Positions 25,100-34,525 of a stretch of DNA of 43,471 nt are shown here, in pieces. The position numbers and the translations under genes are program-made. The stretch lies in the NCBI GenBank assembly GCA_958448165.1, contig CAUDCW010000016.1:1-43471 (forward strand), in the 5' to 3' direction. The stretch is from an uncultured Oscillospiraceae bacterium. GTDB lineage: Bacteria > Bacillota > Clostridia > Oscillospirales > Acutalibacteraceae. The notes under the pieces are model-generated. The model ran no database searches, had not been told where the DNA came from, and saw only the letters and a program-made list of their open reading frames with translations. The stretch's first letter is position 1. Each line of letters opens with the position of its first letter.

Positions 25100-25250
25100 T
25101 AATCATTCAATTTATAAACATTTCTTAATCATAAGAATTAATTTTTATAATATTTTATCATTTTCGTGACAATAATTCAACAGAATTCAACAAATTTTTG
25201 TTTAATTTTTCTTTTTTCGTATTCACACCTCCTGCCGATATTGCACATAA
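25100..25250. repeat. Diverged direct repeat, copy A (pairs with 34,526-34,680)
   Basis: An AT-rich non-coding stretch of about 150 bp that aligns without large gaps to 34,526-34,680. It shares blocks such as TTTTTATAATATTTTATCAT, AATAATTCAACA and TTAATTTTTCTTTTTTC-like runs; identity looks like roughly 75-80% by eye. Copy B lies directly upstream of the truncated hsdM, so copy A may mark the lost promoter region of another gene. Confidence 0.6.
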
Positions 25251-25283
25251 GAAATGTTTTTAAGTTGAATGTTGAAATTGAAT

Positions 25284-25322
25284 AAGGTCGGGTAACTGTC
25301 ACACAGAATTACCCGACCTATT
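25284..25322 (-). terminator. Hairpin after the LRR lipoprotein gene
   Basis: AGGTCGGGTAA / TTACCCGACCT with a 13-nt loop, about 110 bp past the stop. The T-tract on the minus strand is weak. Confidence 0.6.
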
Positions 25323-25433
25323 ACTTATGTTTATAGAACGGTGCTAAAACCTGCGGATGCTGCATTTGCATTCCTTGTGTTTTCACATTTTGATGGGCAA
25401 AGCACGCTTACGGTCAATATTCCGGGATCGCTT

Positions 25434-26639
25434 CTATTTCAGACCTTTTTCAAGCTCTTTTGCCGTATATGCTTTTCCTGCAACGGAAATCTCCAAATTC
25501 TCCGCACAGCTCGAAAATGAATATTCACCGATTTCAACATTGCCATTTCCGATTTTGACGCTTTCAAGCTTCTCGCAGTATTGAAATGCTCTGTCATCAA
25601 TCTCAATTTCGTTATCTGCGTTGGAATTATCACAAATCGAAACATTCGTCAGGTCCTTGCAGCTCATAAATGCATATTCCCCTAATGTTACCGAAGTGCA
25701 ATCAATTTTCACCGTTGTTAAATCCTCGCAGCTTGAAAATACGCTGTCGCCCATTTCAACCTTTGAACCGCTTATAGAAAGACTGCTTAACGAGGCGTAC
25801 TGAAACGCCCTGTTATCTAAAGTCAGATTGCTATTTTCCATTTCAACAACAGCCGAATCTCCGCAGCTGAGGAAAGCATATTCTCCTGCAGTTATGGTGC
25901 TGTCGGTAAATGCAACAGCGGTTAAATCCTCGCAGGAAGAAAAAGCGCTGTCATCAATTTCCAGCTCAGATTTGCTGATAGTCAGGCTTGCAAAATCGCC
26001 GTATTGAAACGCTCTTTCTCCAATGAGTCCGGTACAGTTCGTGAACGAAACCTCAGCCTCCTTACCGCAGCTTAAGAAAGCATACTCGTCAACCTTTAGT
26101 GCGCAATCCTTAAATGTTATTGCGGTCAAATCTTCACAAGATGAAAATGCGCTTTCCTTAATGATCGGCTTACCGCCGAAAATATTCAGCTTTGTAAATT
26201 TGCCGTACTGGAAAGCTCGCTTGTCAACCTCGTGTTCGTAGTTTAAAAGTGTTACGCTGTCAACATCCTCAAGGCTCATAAATGCGTACTCGCCAATAAG
26301 AGTGACTGTATCACCGTCTGGACTTTTCAGCGGAATAACAATATCGGTATCCGTGCAGGTGCCTATTCCTATAACGGTACAAGTGCCGTCACCGTTGCTC
26401 TCAAACTCCAGCCCCTCCGACGCTTTCAAATCGGTGTCAAGCATATTATTGCTTGGCTCGGTTTTGCTCTCTGTGTGAGAACTGTTATCCTCTTCAGAGC
26501 TGACGCTTTCCAACTTTGATATTGTTGTTTCATTCACCTCAGACGATGCCGAATCCACATTCTTGCCGCAACCGGAAAAGCACATACCTGCAATCAGCAC
26601 TGCACAAATAAAGCTAAATATTCTTACTTTTTTATTCAT
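25434..26639 (-). CDS. Leucine-rich-repeat (BspA-type) lipoprotein
   Basis: A 401-aa lipoprotein. The signal peptide ends in the lipobox FSGC (Cys about 22), so it is lipid-anchored outside the membrane. A Ser/Glu/Thr-rich spacer runs to about 75. Then come about twelve BspA/LRR_5-type repeats of 20-24 residues, each centred on a turn such as EYAFLSC, RAFQY or SAFSSCEDLT. These three flavours recur in a fixed order, forming about four supermodules of three repeats. Such proteins bind proteins or glycans at the surface. The ATG at 26,639 follows GAGGAGG; the longer in-frame reading overlaps the upstream gene and lacks a site. It is the last of a three-gene group of small proteins. Confidence 0.85.
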   Translation of the reverse strand: MNKKVRIFSFICAVLIAGMCFSGCGKNVDSASSEVNETTISKLESVSSEEDNSSHTESKTEPSNNMLDTDLKASEGLEFESNGDGTCTVIGIGTCTDTDIVIPLKSPDGDTVTLIGEYAFMSLEDVDSVTLLNYEHEVDKRAFQYGKFTKLNIFGGKPIIKESAFSSCEDLTAITFKDCALKVDEYAFLSCGKEAEVSFTNCTGLIGERAFQYGDFASLTISKSELEIDDSAFSSCEDLTAVAFTDSTITAGEYAFLSCGDSAVVEMENSNLTLDNRAFQYASLSSLSISGSKVEMGDSVFSSCEDLTTVKIDCTSVTLGEYAFMSCKDLTNVSICDNSNADNEIEIDDRAFQYCEKLESVKIGNGNVEIGEYSFSSCAENLEISVAGKAYTAKELEKGLK

Positions 26640-26652
26640 AACTTTTACCTCC

Positions 26653-26883
26653 TCAGTCAATTTCAACTGCAACGAATGCATAGTTTTCTCCGTCGCCGAA
26701 ATCCTCTTCATATTCTCCGGGATTACTCATTTTAAGAATTTCGGCTCCTTCTGCTGAACAGCCGTTCAAATAGCAAGCATATTCATCTGCTTCAGATTCC
26801 GTATCAAAAATTATATCGTCAACACAATCTTCTTCTACTGAACCCGTGTATTTGTTGACCATTTGAACCTCGTATTTTTCCAT
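26653..26883 (-). CDS. Small acidic protein of unknown function (76 aa)
   Basis: A short, strongly acidic protein (EKYEVQMVNKYTG ... DTESEADEYACYLNG) with no signal peptide. The N-terminal half looks like an alpha/beta ferredoxin-type strand-helix arrangement. GGAGG lies 8 bases before the ATG, which supports a real gene despite its size. It sits 14 bp after the zinc-finger gene and 13 bp before the LRR lipoprotein start, so the three are probably one transcript. Function unknown. Confidence 0.75.
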   Translation of the reverse strand: MEKYEVQMVNKYTGSVEEDCVDDIIFDTESEADEYACYLNGCSAEGAEILKMSNPGEYEEDFGDGENYAFVAVEID

Positions 26884-26897
26884 TATTACTACCTCCG

Positions 26898-27071
26898 TTA
26901 ACCTTCTCTGATATTAGAATAGCTTACATCATTTTCGGCGCCGCACTCAGTACAAGTCCACTCATCACTTTCTGTCGTAAACCCACGCTGAGCGTTAAGT
27001 AACGTGCCGCATTCATCGCAATACCACCAGCAGCCTTTGTCATTCTGCGGCGGGAATAACCATTTTGACAT
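26898..27071 (-). CDS. Small two-CxxC zinc-finger protein (57 aa)
   Basis: MSKWLFPPQNDKGCWWYCDE opens the protein, with CDECG and CTECGAEN forming a four-Cys zinc ribbon. It resembles the short Firmicutes proteins annotated Sec23/Sec24 zinc-finger-containing protein. AAAGGAGC lies 7 bases before the ATG and the stop (26,898) overlaps the ribosome site of the next gene. Its role is unknown; no DNA-binding helix is visible. Confidence 0.75.
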   Translation of the reverse strand: MSKWLFPPQNDKGCWWYCDECGTLLNAQRGFTTESDEWTCTECGAENDVSYSNIREG

Positions 27072-27198
27072 ATTATTGCTCCTTTCTTAAATCTTTGTTG
27101 CAAGTGCAGGCTGCTTCTTCGAGGGGTTCTGCGCCTGCCGTATTCTTGCTTCAATATAAGAATATCATGCGATTTTTCATATCCGGTTTTGCGAATGC

Positions 27199-27234
27199 AA
27201 AACAAAAGAGCCCGGGACGGATTAGTCCAGGCTC
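27199..27234 (-). terminator. Terminator of the kinase-STAND gene
   Basis: GAGCCTGGAC / GTCCCGGGCTC (one bulge) followed on the minus strand by TTTTGTTTTG. It separates the kinase-STAND gene from the small-protein group downstream. Confidence 0.85.
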
Positions 27235-27250
27235 TGGTGTCTGAGAATTA

Positions 27251-30200
27251 TCAAATTGAATTGTTCATTATTCGGTTGCGAATTTCACACGGAATAATGA
27301 CCTTGTTTTTCGGATCGACAATATCTTTGTTTTCAAAATCTATCAGCTCAATGATTGTTCGGCACAAATCAAATTCCTGTGCCTCAATGCCGACCTGCCA
27401 GATATGCTCGCAAAGCTCTTGCTTTACACGGGCATATGAATCTGTATTTGCATGGCTAATGCAAAGGCGTGTTCCCTCATAAAGAAGGCTCAGGGATTTT
27501 CCGTAACATTCCAATTCAAAATACATATTTGCGCAAGGAATAATGATTTCCTCAATTTTACGCAAGGCGGTGGGGATAATCTTTTCAGAAAGTTCCTGTG
27601 CTTTTTGAACGAACTTGTCTGTGTATTCCTCACTTTGATACATTAACGCAAAATACCAGCCGCAGACAAGATAATAATGAAGTCTGATGTCAGCATACGG
27701 CAGAGTGTTTTCCATAATAATCTTCTGCGCCGTATCAATCAATCTGCTGATTTCATCACCTGATCCTCGACCGCTTCGCATCAATATCGTTGCTTTTGCC
27801 AGAGTGCTGTTTGCATAAAGATGATTTCCGTCACAGGAAATATCTTTTTTAGAATAACGCAGCGTTTGCTCTATCGCATTGAGCAGCTTATCAAGTAACA
27901 GTCCCTCATCGGGATCTTCCGTATCATAAGCACCATTAAGCAGTATGTCGTAATACTCGGCGAGAAGGTCGTAATACAGGGCATATGTCATACGATGATT
28001 AGCTTTTCGGGCGGTTAGCTTCGCCTGTGCCAGAAGATTTTCAGCTTCTTTAATTCTTCCGCTTTCGGCGTGCAGCTTAACAGCCATAGCATAGAGCTTC
28101 ATTATCGTCATCGGATTTCTGCAGTTGCTCTCCTCAAGCAATTCTGCAGCACCTTCCAAAACGAAGTCATTCTCGTTATTTGAAAAGATTTCGCTTGTTT
28201 CGGAAAGAATGTATTCTTCCTTATAAGCCGGTGTGTTCAGAACAGTAACATACAAAAGATTGACATATATATCATTTACTTTTATTTCAGGCTCCCGCTT
28301 GCATTGCTTAAGTATGTCCTGTGCCTGCAAAAGCAGGGCGTTAAGTCTTTTAATGTCAGTCGGTGATTCATCATAAATGCGGGCATAACGCTCTTTAGTT
28401 ACTTTTCCAATAAATCCTCGTCTCTTGAACTGTTTTTCCAAAGTGCGGTCATGCCACGCAATCATTTTCCGGCATAGCCAATTATCCTTTATTCTTTGCG
28501 ACACCTCAATATTTGCATTCATCAATTGCTCACGCAATTTTTTAGGGTAGTTATTCTTCGTTGATTCAATACATATTTCCACATAGAAATAAGTTAAAAA
28601 TTGCTCTGCAGCATCTAAATATGATTTTTCCCATTTCCACCGATGAACAGCTTCCCTAATTACACGGTGCATTGAAATAACATTATCGTTTATCATTAGC
28701 CAACCGTCGTTTATCAGCTCGTTTGCATCATCCTTTGATTCTATCTGCAAAATATTATGGAATTGATTGATGTCCATACCGTCATCACCGAGCAACGATG
28801 CGACCTTCATCAATATTTTCTTTTTTTCCGAAAGCTCATTAGTCACAAAGAGAGCGTCAATAATATTTCCGATTGTATCGCCGTAGTGCTGATTATCTTT
28901 TTCATAATCTACCTTTTCGGGAGCTATTGACAAAAAGCCGTATTCGTCTGCAAGATCAGCAGCGCTTGATACAGTAATGTGGCTAGTGGAAATTTGCTTT
29001 GCAATCAGTTCCAGAACAAGTGTATGTCTATCAATTCGTTGCAAAATTTTTTTAAAACTATCGTGCTCATCTTCGGTAATAGAACGGCGAAGATTTGCTT
29101 CAAAGATCTGACGAAGGGCATATGCATCAGAAACAGCAGAAATCCTCAATTCGTGGCTGCTTTGATAAGAGGGCATTTTACGGGATATAAGAACGACCCT
29201 GCATTCAGTTGCGATAAGTGCTCGCAAATCAGCATCAACCTCACCTGTAAAATTATCAATCACAATAATTGAAGAAGTCCCTCTTACAAGCTCACTGATT
29301 TTTTTGAGTTTTTTATCAAAGTACCTCACATTCGGTTTTGATGCTTCATCCTGTCTTAAAGTATTTATTTCAATGTTATTATCATTTGATATAGTGCTTT
29401 CAATACTGCCCTCGTACTGCATATAAAGGATATTATCAAACCTTTGACTACGGCGAAACAGATATTCCCTGATAAATGTACTTTTGCCTATGCCTCCCAT
29501 ACCGGTAACAAATATACAGTTATAGTCGGCGTTCATCAAGAGCCTGTCCATTTCCTCAAACTCACGGTCACGCCCATAAAAATTCTTCGGCTTAACGAAT
29601 TTTGTAGAAAAAATACGTGGAATGGTAGCATCTGCTAATTTTTCTGCTTTTTGCAGCTGTTCAAAGACTTCCTGCATACTTTGATATCTGTCTGCGTAGT
29701 AAATAGCGAGAGCATTGTGAAAGAAATCGCTTAATGTGACAAACAGTTTATCATCGCATTTAGTATAGTCATATCGGATTTTTGAAAAATCATACTCTGC
29801 GTCCATCTCGCATTCCGAAGCTCTTGGCGTATATCCAAACAGAAGATAGAACAGCAAAGCCCCAACACCAAACACATCGGTATGCGCTCCCAAACGCTTG
29901 ATTTTAGAGGTTTGCAGCTCAATCGGAGCAAATCCTTTTGAATGAGAGATCCGAAAATCGCAGCAATTCAGTTTAGAAGAACCCTTTATATCCGAGAGTG
30001 ATAATAGCGAATCAAAATCAAAAAGCTGAACATGCTTTTGCATTCCGTCAACAACCAGAACATTGTCAGGCTTTGTATCTAAATACAGATAGCCTTGCTT
30101 GTGGATATTACCAAGAACATAGGCAACCTGCTTAACAAGCATGATACACTCTTTGAGATATTTCGGCTTATAAGTAGCCAAGGTCTTTTTTGAGGAATAA

Positions 30201-30586
30201 GCAGACAAAATATAAGAAGTGCCATTCTGACTGAATATATCAAGTTGATTTGTCATCAAAGCGTAATTCGAACCGGAATAGAATAGCTTGTTAGTGCGTG
30301 AAAAATCAGAGCGAAGCTGTTTTTGTCCGTAGAGAAAAGCTTCTTTATCATTAGCGGCAGGAAGCAGATTACCGTTTTCTTCACGGAAAATATTGAGTTT
30401 GTATGGATAGAACTCCTTAACCCGATACAGAGTCCTGTCCCCCGTTTCAGTTTCACGAAAAGCCTCATACACTATACAGGAACCGCCACGACCTATTTCG
30501 TTTTCGATGACACAATGAATTGTTTCGCCTTTTTCGTTGCATAAGCGAAGTAAAGTATTCGGTTTCAAAGCAATTCTGTGATCCAT
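27251..30586 (-). CDS. Ser/Thr protein kinase fused to a STAND NTPase with TPR-like tail
   Basis: An 1111-aa signalling protein. Residues about 28-310 are a Hanks-type kinase: Gly loop IGRGGSCIVY (31-40), VIAK-type Lys in RVKEF (57), catalytic loop YLDTKPDN (168-175) with Asp170, and the metal-binding Asp in FDFDS (DFG is changed to DFD). The C-lobe APE-like motif is FAPIE. Then a STAND/NB-ARC NTPase: FYGRDREF, Walker A GMGGIGKST (362-370), Walker B IIVIDNF (440-446), and VVLISRK as sensor. The last about 550 residues are helical, TPR-like, probably for ligand sensing and oligomerisation. STAND proteins with effector domains act in phage defence and signalling. AAGGCGGTGA precedes the ATG; a TATAAT lies in the 79-bp gap upstream. 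Confidence 0.9.
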   Translation of the reverse strand: MDHRIALKPNTLLRLCNEKGETIHCVIENEIGRGGSCIVYEAFRETETGDRTLYRVKEFYPYKLNIFREENGNLLPAANDKEAFLYGQKQLRSDFSRTNKLFYSGSNYALMTNQLDIFSQNGTSYILSAYSSKKTLATYKPKYLKECIMLVKQVAYVLGNIHKQGYLYLDTKPDNVLVVDGMQKHVQLFDFDSLLSLSDIKGSSKLNCCDFRISHSKGFAPIELQTSKIKRLGAHTDVFGVGALLFYLLFGYTPRASECEMDAEYDFSKIRYDYTKCDDKLFVTLSDFFHNALAIYYADRYQSMQEVFEQLQKAEKLADATIPRIFSTKFVKPKNFYGRDREFEEMDRLLMNADYNCIFVTGMGGIGKSTFIREYLFRRSQRFDNILYMQYEGSIESTISNDNNIEINTLRQDEASKPNVRYFDKKLKKISELVRGTSSIIVIDNFTGEVDADLRALIATECRVVLISRKMPSYQSSHELRISAVSDAYALRQIFEANLRRSITEDEHDSFKKILQRIDRHTLVLELIAKQISTSHITVSSAADLADEYGFLSIAPEKVDYEKDNQHYGDTIGNIIDALFVTNELSEKKKILMKVASLLGDDGMDINQFHNILQIESKDDANELINDGWLMINDNVISMHRVIREAVHRWKWEKSYLDAAEQFLTYFYVEICIESTKNNYPKKLREQLMNANIEVSQRIKDNWLCRKMIAWHDRTLEKQFKRRGFIGKVTKERYARIYDESPTDIKRLNALLLQAQDILKQCKREPEIKVNDIYVNLLYVTVLNTPAYKEEYILSETSEIFSNNENDFVLEGAAELLEESNCRNPMTIMKLYAMAVKLHAESGRIKEAENLLAQAKLTARKANHRMTYALYYDLLAEYYDILLNGAYDTEDPDEGLLLDKLLNAIEQTLRYSKKDISCDGNHLYANSTLAKATILMRSGRGSGDEISRLIDTAQKIIMENTLPYADIRLHYYLVCGWYFALMYQSEEYTDKFVQKAQELSEKIIPTALRKIEEIIIPCANMYFELECYGKSLSLLYEGTRLCISHANTDSYARVKQELCEHIWQVGIEAQEFDLCRTIIELIDFENKDIVDPKNKVIIPCEIRNRIMNNSI

Positions 30587-30617
30587 AGGTTCACCGCCTT
30601 TTTGTCGTTGTACTCTG

Positions 30618-30623
30618 ATTATA
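30618..30623 (-). promoter_or_regulatory. Possible -10 box of the kinase-STAND gene
   Basis: A perfect TATAAT on the minus strand, 32 bases before the start codon. No good -35 hexamer stands 16-18 bases upstream, so the promoter may need an activator; the gene can also be read from upstream of the 436-aa partner. Confidence 0.4.
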
Positions 30624-30665
30624 GCGTATGATTTTTAAAGTTTGGTTTTGCAGGTGCGTTTGTTG

Positions 30666-31976
30666 TCAATCATCTGTATCTTCGTGTTCTTTCTTAAAAG
30701 CAAGCACCTCACCCATATATGTTCTGAAGGCTTCAAGAGGATGTTCATCGTTTAAGGACCACATAAAAACCCAATCGTAAGGATTACCGGCATACATTGC
30801 GGGATATCCGGCTTTTATCAGGTGTGTATTGATGGTATCCATACAGCGTTCTGCATCTGAATCATTTTTTGTAACGTGCGAAGTATAAAACGGGTCGTTG
30901 CTATCGGTTATTTTCTTTGCCCAGAATGTGTAGAAAACAAGGAAAATCAGCATCTTTCTTATCAATTCATTATCGCTTAATTCGTTACGAATAAGCTTAT
31001 CTATACTATGCTGACTTGGAAAACAATAGCTTGCGTTAAGGGGCAGCAATGCATTTTGGCTCAGAACAGACGAAAGCGAACGGTCATAATGCACAGCATA
31101 CTTGTTTTCAGTTGCGTTATCCAGTCCGATAATCTGAGAAAAAATATTCCAAGTTGAAGCATCTGTGTCAGCAACGACAAAATCTTCAGGTTTTACAACT
31201 TTTTCTTGGTATTTGATCTCTGCGTCAATTACCTCACTTGAACGTTTATCGGTTACACCTTTTTTTGTTTTATCCTGAAATTTATTATGTGCTCTATTGA
31301 TGATTGTTCCCTCTTTTACAGCCAGACCGTCCTCCTTTGAAATTTCATTCCAAAGCTCTTGAATGTCCCTAATAGCGGTTACATTGTTGTATTCAAATTC
31401 ACCAATATTATCTGTTATGTACTGTATCAGCTTTTCTTTATCATCTATGCTGTCTATGTATTTAATGATTGTTCCGGTGTAAAGAACCTCCCGATCGGGA
31501 ATAGCCTTGATTTTTCCGGGTATTGGAATCCGCTCAATGATTTCTTGTGCATCAGAATATGACAGCCCGTTCTTAATGCAAAAATAATACACAGCTTCGC
31601 TTATTGTATGGCAGTCAAAACCACGATCAAGTTGGACGCAGCGAAAAAAATCGTTTGTTTCTGCTATTCCAAGATTGAACGCAAAACAGATAGAAAAAAC
31701 TGTTTCTCTTTTAAGACGAATACCAGGGGTAAACCAGACCTTGAAATCACGAGGGGTCTTTACCCCTGCAGACTTATATTTATCACGAAGAAACTTGGCT
31801 TTTGCTTCTACATCGGTCAATTCTCCCGTATATCCATGCTCCGAAATAAAAGCAGTCAGTGCTTCATCAAATCCACGAAAATATGAGGCAATTTCAAGAA
31901 GACTTTCTTCATATCCATCGTCATCAGGATCTATTGTTTCTGCTTTCAAAACAAGCATTTCTGTATATTCGCTCAT
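30666..31976 (-). CDS. Partner protein of the kinase-STAND gene (436 aa, unknown)
   Basis: Unrecognised cytoplasmic protein, mostly helical. Residues about 70-150 (RDFKVWFTPGIRLKRETVFS ... NGLSYSDAQEII) resemble a helix-turn-helix-type bundle; the middle is charged and the last 130 residues are rich in aromatic residues (YTFWAKKITDSNDPFY; YDWVFMW). It is encoded 79 bp upstream of the kinase-STAND gene on the same strand. AAAGGA lies about 12 bases before the ATG. Plausibly the regulator, substrate or trigger of that protein; no family supports this yet. Confidence 0.7.
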   Translation of the reverse strand: MSEYTEMLVLKAETIDPDDDGYEESLLEIASYFRGFDEALTAFISEHGYTGELTDVEAKAKFLRDKYKSAGVKTPRDFKVWFTPGIRLKRETVFSICFAFNLGIAETNDFFRCVQLDRGFDCHTISEAVYYFCIKNGLSYSDAQEIIERIPIPGKIKAIPDREVLYTGTIIKYIDSIDDKEKLIQYITDNIGEFEYNNVTAIRDIQELWNEISKEDGLAVKEGTIINRAHNKFQDKTKKGVTDKRSSEVIDAEIKYQEKVVKPEDFVVADTDASTWNIFSQIIGLDNATENKYAVHYDRSLSSVLSQNALLPLNASYCFPSQHSIDKLIRNELSDNELIRKMLIFLVFYTFWAKKITDSNDPFYTSHVTKNDSDAERCMDTINTHLIKAGYPAMYAGNPYDWVFMWSLNDEHPLEAFRTYMGEVLAFKKEHEDTDD

Positions 31977-32269
31977 ATGATTACAATTCCTTTCTTTGTC
32001 CGCTTCAGTCTGCTTTGACTACAAAGCAAGTTCTTCTCCTGCTGCAATGTTCTACTGTTTTTCAAAAAATAAATTAAGTTGCTCCTATCCTTGAGATTCT
32101 ATGTATTTTTGTATAGTTATTGATGATACCTCGCCTATACTGCAAGCAAATATCCGTCAGGCCAAAAGATTAACTACAGTGCCATATAATGTTCTCCGTG
32201 TAGATTTATAAGGTAAACATTACACGGCTGCTTATATGCAAGGCGAATTGAGTTTCTGTGTATTCATTT
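31977..32269. other. Gap between the 436-aa gene and the hsdR remnant
   Basis: About 290 bp. It must hold the promoter of the 436-aa gene, but I find no convincing -35/-10 pair, gene or terminator. Confidence 0.4.
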
Positions 32270-33356
32270 TTACATCTCCATATTATCCGTCCAAAGCTCA
32301 CACTGTGTCATAACTGTCTGCACAGCGTCCTCCATACCTTCCGGCGGATACTTGTGCTTCTTAAGGAGTTTTTTTATAAGCATACGCATTTTTGCTCTTG
32401 CAGACTCACGCTTTTGCCAGTCTATCGTTTTATTTTTACGGAGCGTATCTGCAAGCTCCTTTGTAATTGCAATCAGTTCGTCGTTTTCGTAGAAGTCCTT
32501 AATTGCCTGTGGCTTTGTTAATGCGTCATAAAAAGCCAGTTCGTCAGCAGTCAGTCCGAGTTTGTCTCCCTCTTTTTGTGCTGCGGCGATTTGCTTTGCC
32601 AGTTTCAGCATTTCTTCAATGACTTCTTCATTGGTCAGCATACCGTTGAGATATGCATTAAGAGAACGCTGCATAATCTCGCTGAATTTTTCGGACTTAA
32701 CCACATTCGTCCTGCGATAGACCGACACCTGCTCCGCAATCAGTTTCTTCAGGAGTTCAACAGCAAGGTTCTTTTCCTTCATATTTGCGACTTCCTGAAG
32801 GAACTTCGGGTCAAACAGAGAAAACTCCTCTTTTATGTCCGAGAACAGGTTGATAACGCCGTCACTCTTGATACTCTGCTTCAAAAGCTCGTTGATTCTT
32901 GCGTTCATTTCCGGCAAGGAAATCTTCTTTCCAACGCCTGTATTGGTCAGTCTGAGAACCAGTACACGAACAGACTCAAAGAACGCTGCTTCAAATCTGC
33001 TGTCCTCATCGACCAAAGACGAACAAAGGGACAACGCCTGATGGAGCATAAGGGCTTCTTTTACGAAAGAGTCTTTCTCGTCAACTTTTTCTCTGCCCAT
33101 GATGAAGTTGACTGCACCGCTGATAGTCTTTGCTCTTTCAAGGTCTGTGCCGTTTTGGAACTTAGAATAATCATATCCGTGGAATTTGTCACGGCAAACA
33201 GACAGCTTTTCCAAGAACTTAGGATAAGCAACCTTTGCAACATCGGTATCGCCGTAGTTCTTCTTATCACGGGAGGTATAGTCATTCATCGCCTGCTTCA
33301 AGGCTGTGGCAATACCTACATAGTCAACGACAAGTCCGCCTTCTTGTTCTTTGAAA
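32270..33356 (-). pseudogene. hsdR: Type I restriction subunit R, C-terminal fragment
   Basis: About 360 codons matching the C-terminal helical region of type I HsdR: FKEQEGGLVVDYVGIATALK at the start is the block that follows the helicase core, and the rest is the helical domain that contacts the methylase core. The nuclease domain and both helicase lobes (about 600-700 residues) are missing, and no start codon or ribosome site exists. The fragment begins within an 18-bp stretch that also encodes the end of the truncated HsdM in another frame. It cannot cut or translocate DNA. Confidence 0.85.
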
Positions 33357-34482
33357 TGAACCAAAGTGTTACCGGAATAGTAACACTGTAAAAGAGCTGA
33401 GTCGGCAGAGCAACAATACCTTCCACAAGGTCAGCCTGAATAATGTTCTTTCTGATTTCTCCCTCGCCGCTGGACTGAGAGGACAACGCACCGTTTGCAA
33501 GCACAAGACCGATCTTTCCGTTAGGGGCTAAGTGGTGTATCATATGCTGAATCCACGCATAGTTGGCGTTGCCGGCAGGCGGTGTTCCGTATTTCCAACG
33601 AACATCGTCTTTTAGCTTTTCCTGACCCCAGTTAGAAAGGTTGAAAGGCGGGTTTGCCATAATGAAATCTGCTTTCAGTGTTTTATGTAAGTCGTTAAAG
33701 AATGTATCTGCCTGATACGGTCCGAAGTCTGCGTCAATGCCACGAATAGCCATATTCATTTTTGCCATTTTCCAAGTATCGGCATTGGACTCCTGGCCAT
33801 AAACGGCGATTTCTCCTCGTTTTCCGCTGTGAGCCTGAATGAACTTTGCACTCTGCACGAACATACCGCCCGAACCACAGCAAGGGTCATAAACACGGCA
33901 GTTTTTGAACGGCTTTAGGATAGCAACGATTGTTTTTACAATACTTGCCGGAGTATAAAACTCACCGCCCTTAACTCCTTCATAAGCGGCAAACTGTTGA
34001 ATACAATACTCATAAGTTCTGCCGAGAAGGTCTTTGCTTTCTTCTGTGTCGCCCATATCCATATTGGTAAACAGGTCAACAACATCACCCAAAACACGCT
34101 TGTCCAAATCAGGGCTGGCGTAGTTTTTTGGTAAAACATTTTTAAGGGTTGTATTTTCCTTTTCGATGGCTCTCATAGCGTCATCAATGACAGTTCCGAT
34201 TTCCGGGGTATGAGCTCGTGATGCAATCTTACTCCAACGAGCGTCCTCCGGCACAAAAAAGATATTATCTTCTACATAAGCGTCCCTATCGTCCTCAAAG
34301 CCGTCGCCCTCGTCAACAAGCTGCTGATAGCGTTTCTCAAAAGCACTTGAAATATAACGCAGGAAAATTAGCCCTACGATAACCTTTCTGTATTCTGCTG
34401 CGGGGATATGCCCCCAAAGGACACAAGCCGCATTCCAAATCTGTTTTTCAAAGCCGATATTGGCATTATTTTTCTCCGCCAT
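33316..34482 (-). pseudogene. hsdM: Type I DNA methyltransferase subunit M, 3-prime truncated
   Basis: 388 codons of HsdM: the N-terminal helical domain (FEKQIWNAACVLWG), TYEYCIQQFAAYEGVKGGEF, SAM-binding motif I DPCCGSGGMF and catalytic NPPF with surrounding blocks intact. It breaks off after FISKNKK, followed by seven out-of-frame residues and a stop, so the last about 100-130 residues that bind the specificity subunit and complete the fold are gone. HsdS is absent. The start is the ATG at 34,482 after GGGAG. An active, specific methylase is unlikely, though the SAM-binding core may still fold. Confidence 0.85.
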
Positions 34483-34525
34483 AATAAATTCTCCCAAAGC
34501 TCAAATAAATTATAACAAATGAAGT

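Noticed and set aside
27108..27140. GCAGGC / GCCTGC inverted repeat upstream of the small zinc-finger gene
   Set aside because: Only a 6-bp stem with a long loop and no T-tract; not convincing as terminator or riboswitch.
32576..33391. A 271-codon plus-strand frame
   Set aside because: It is antisense to the hsdR fragment, which has clear family similarity; the plus frame has no site or motif.
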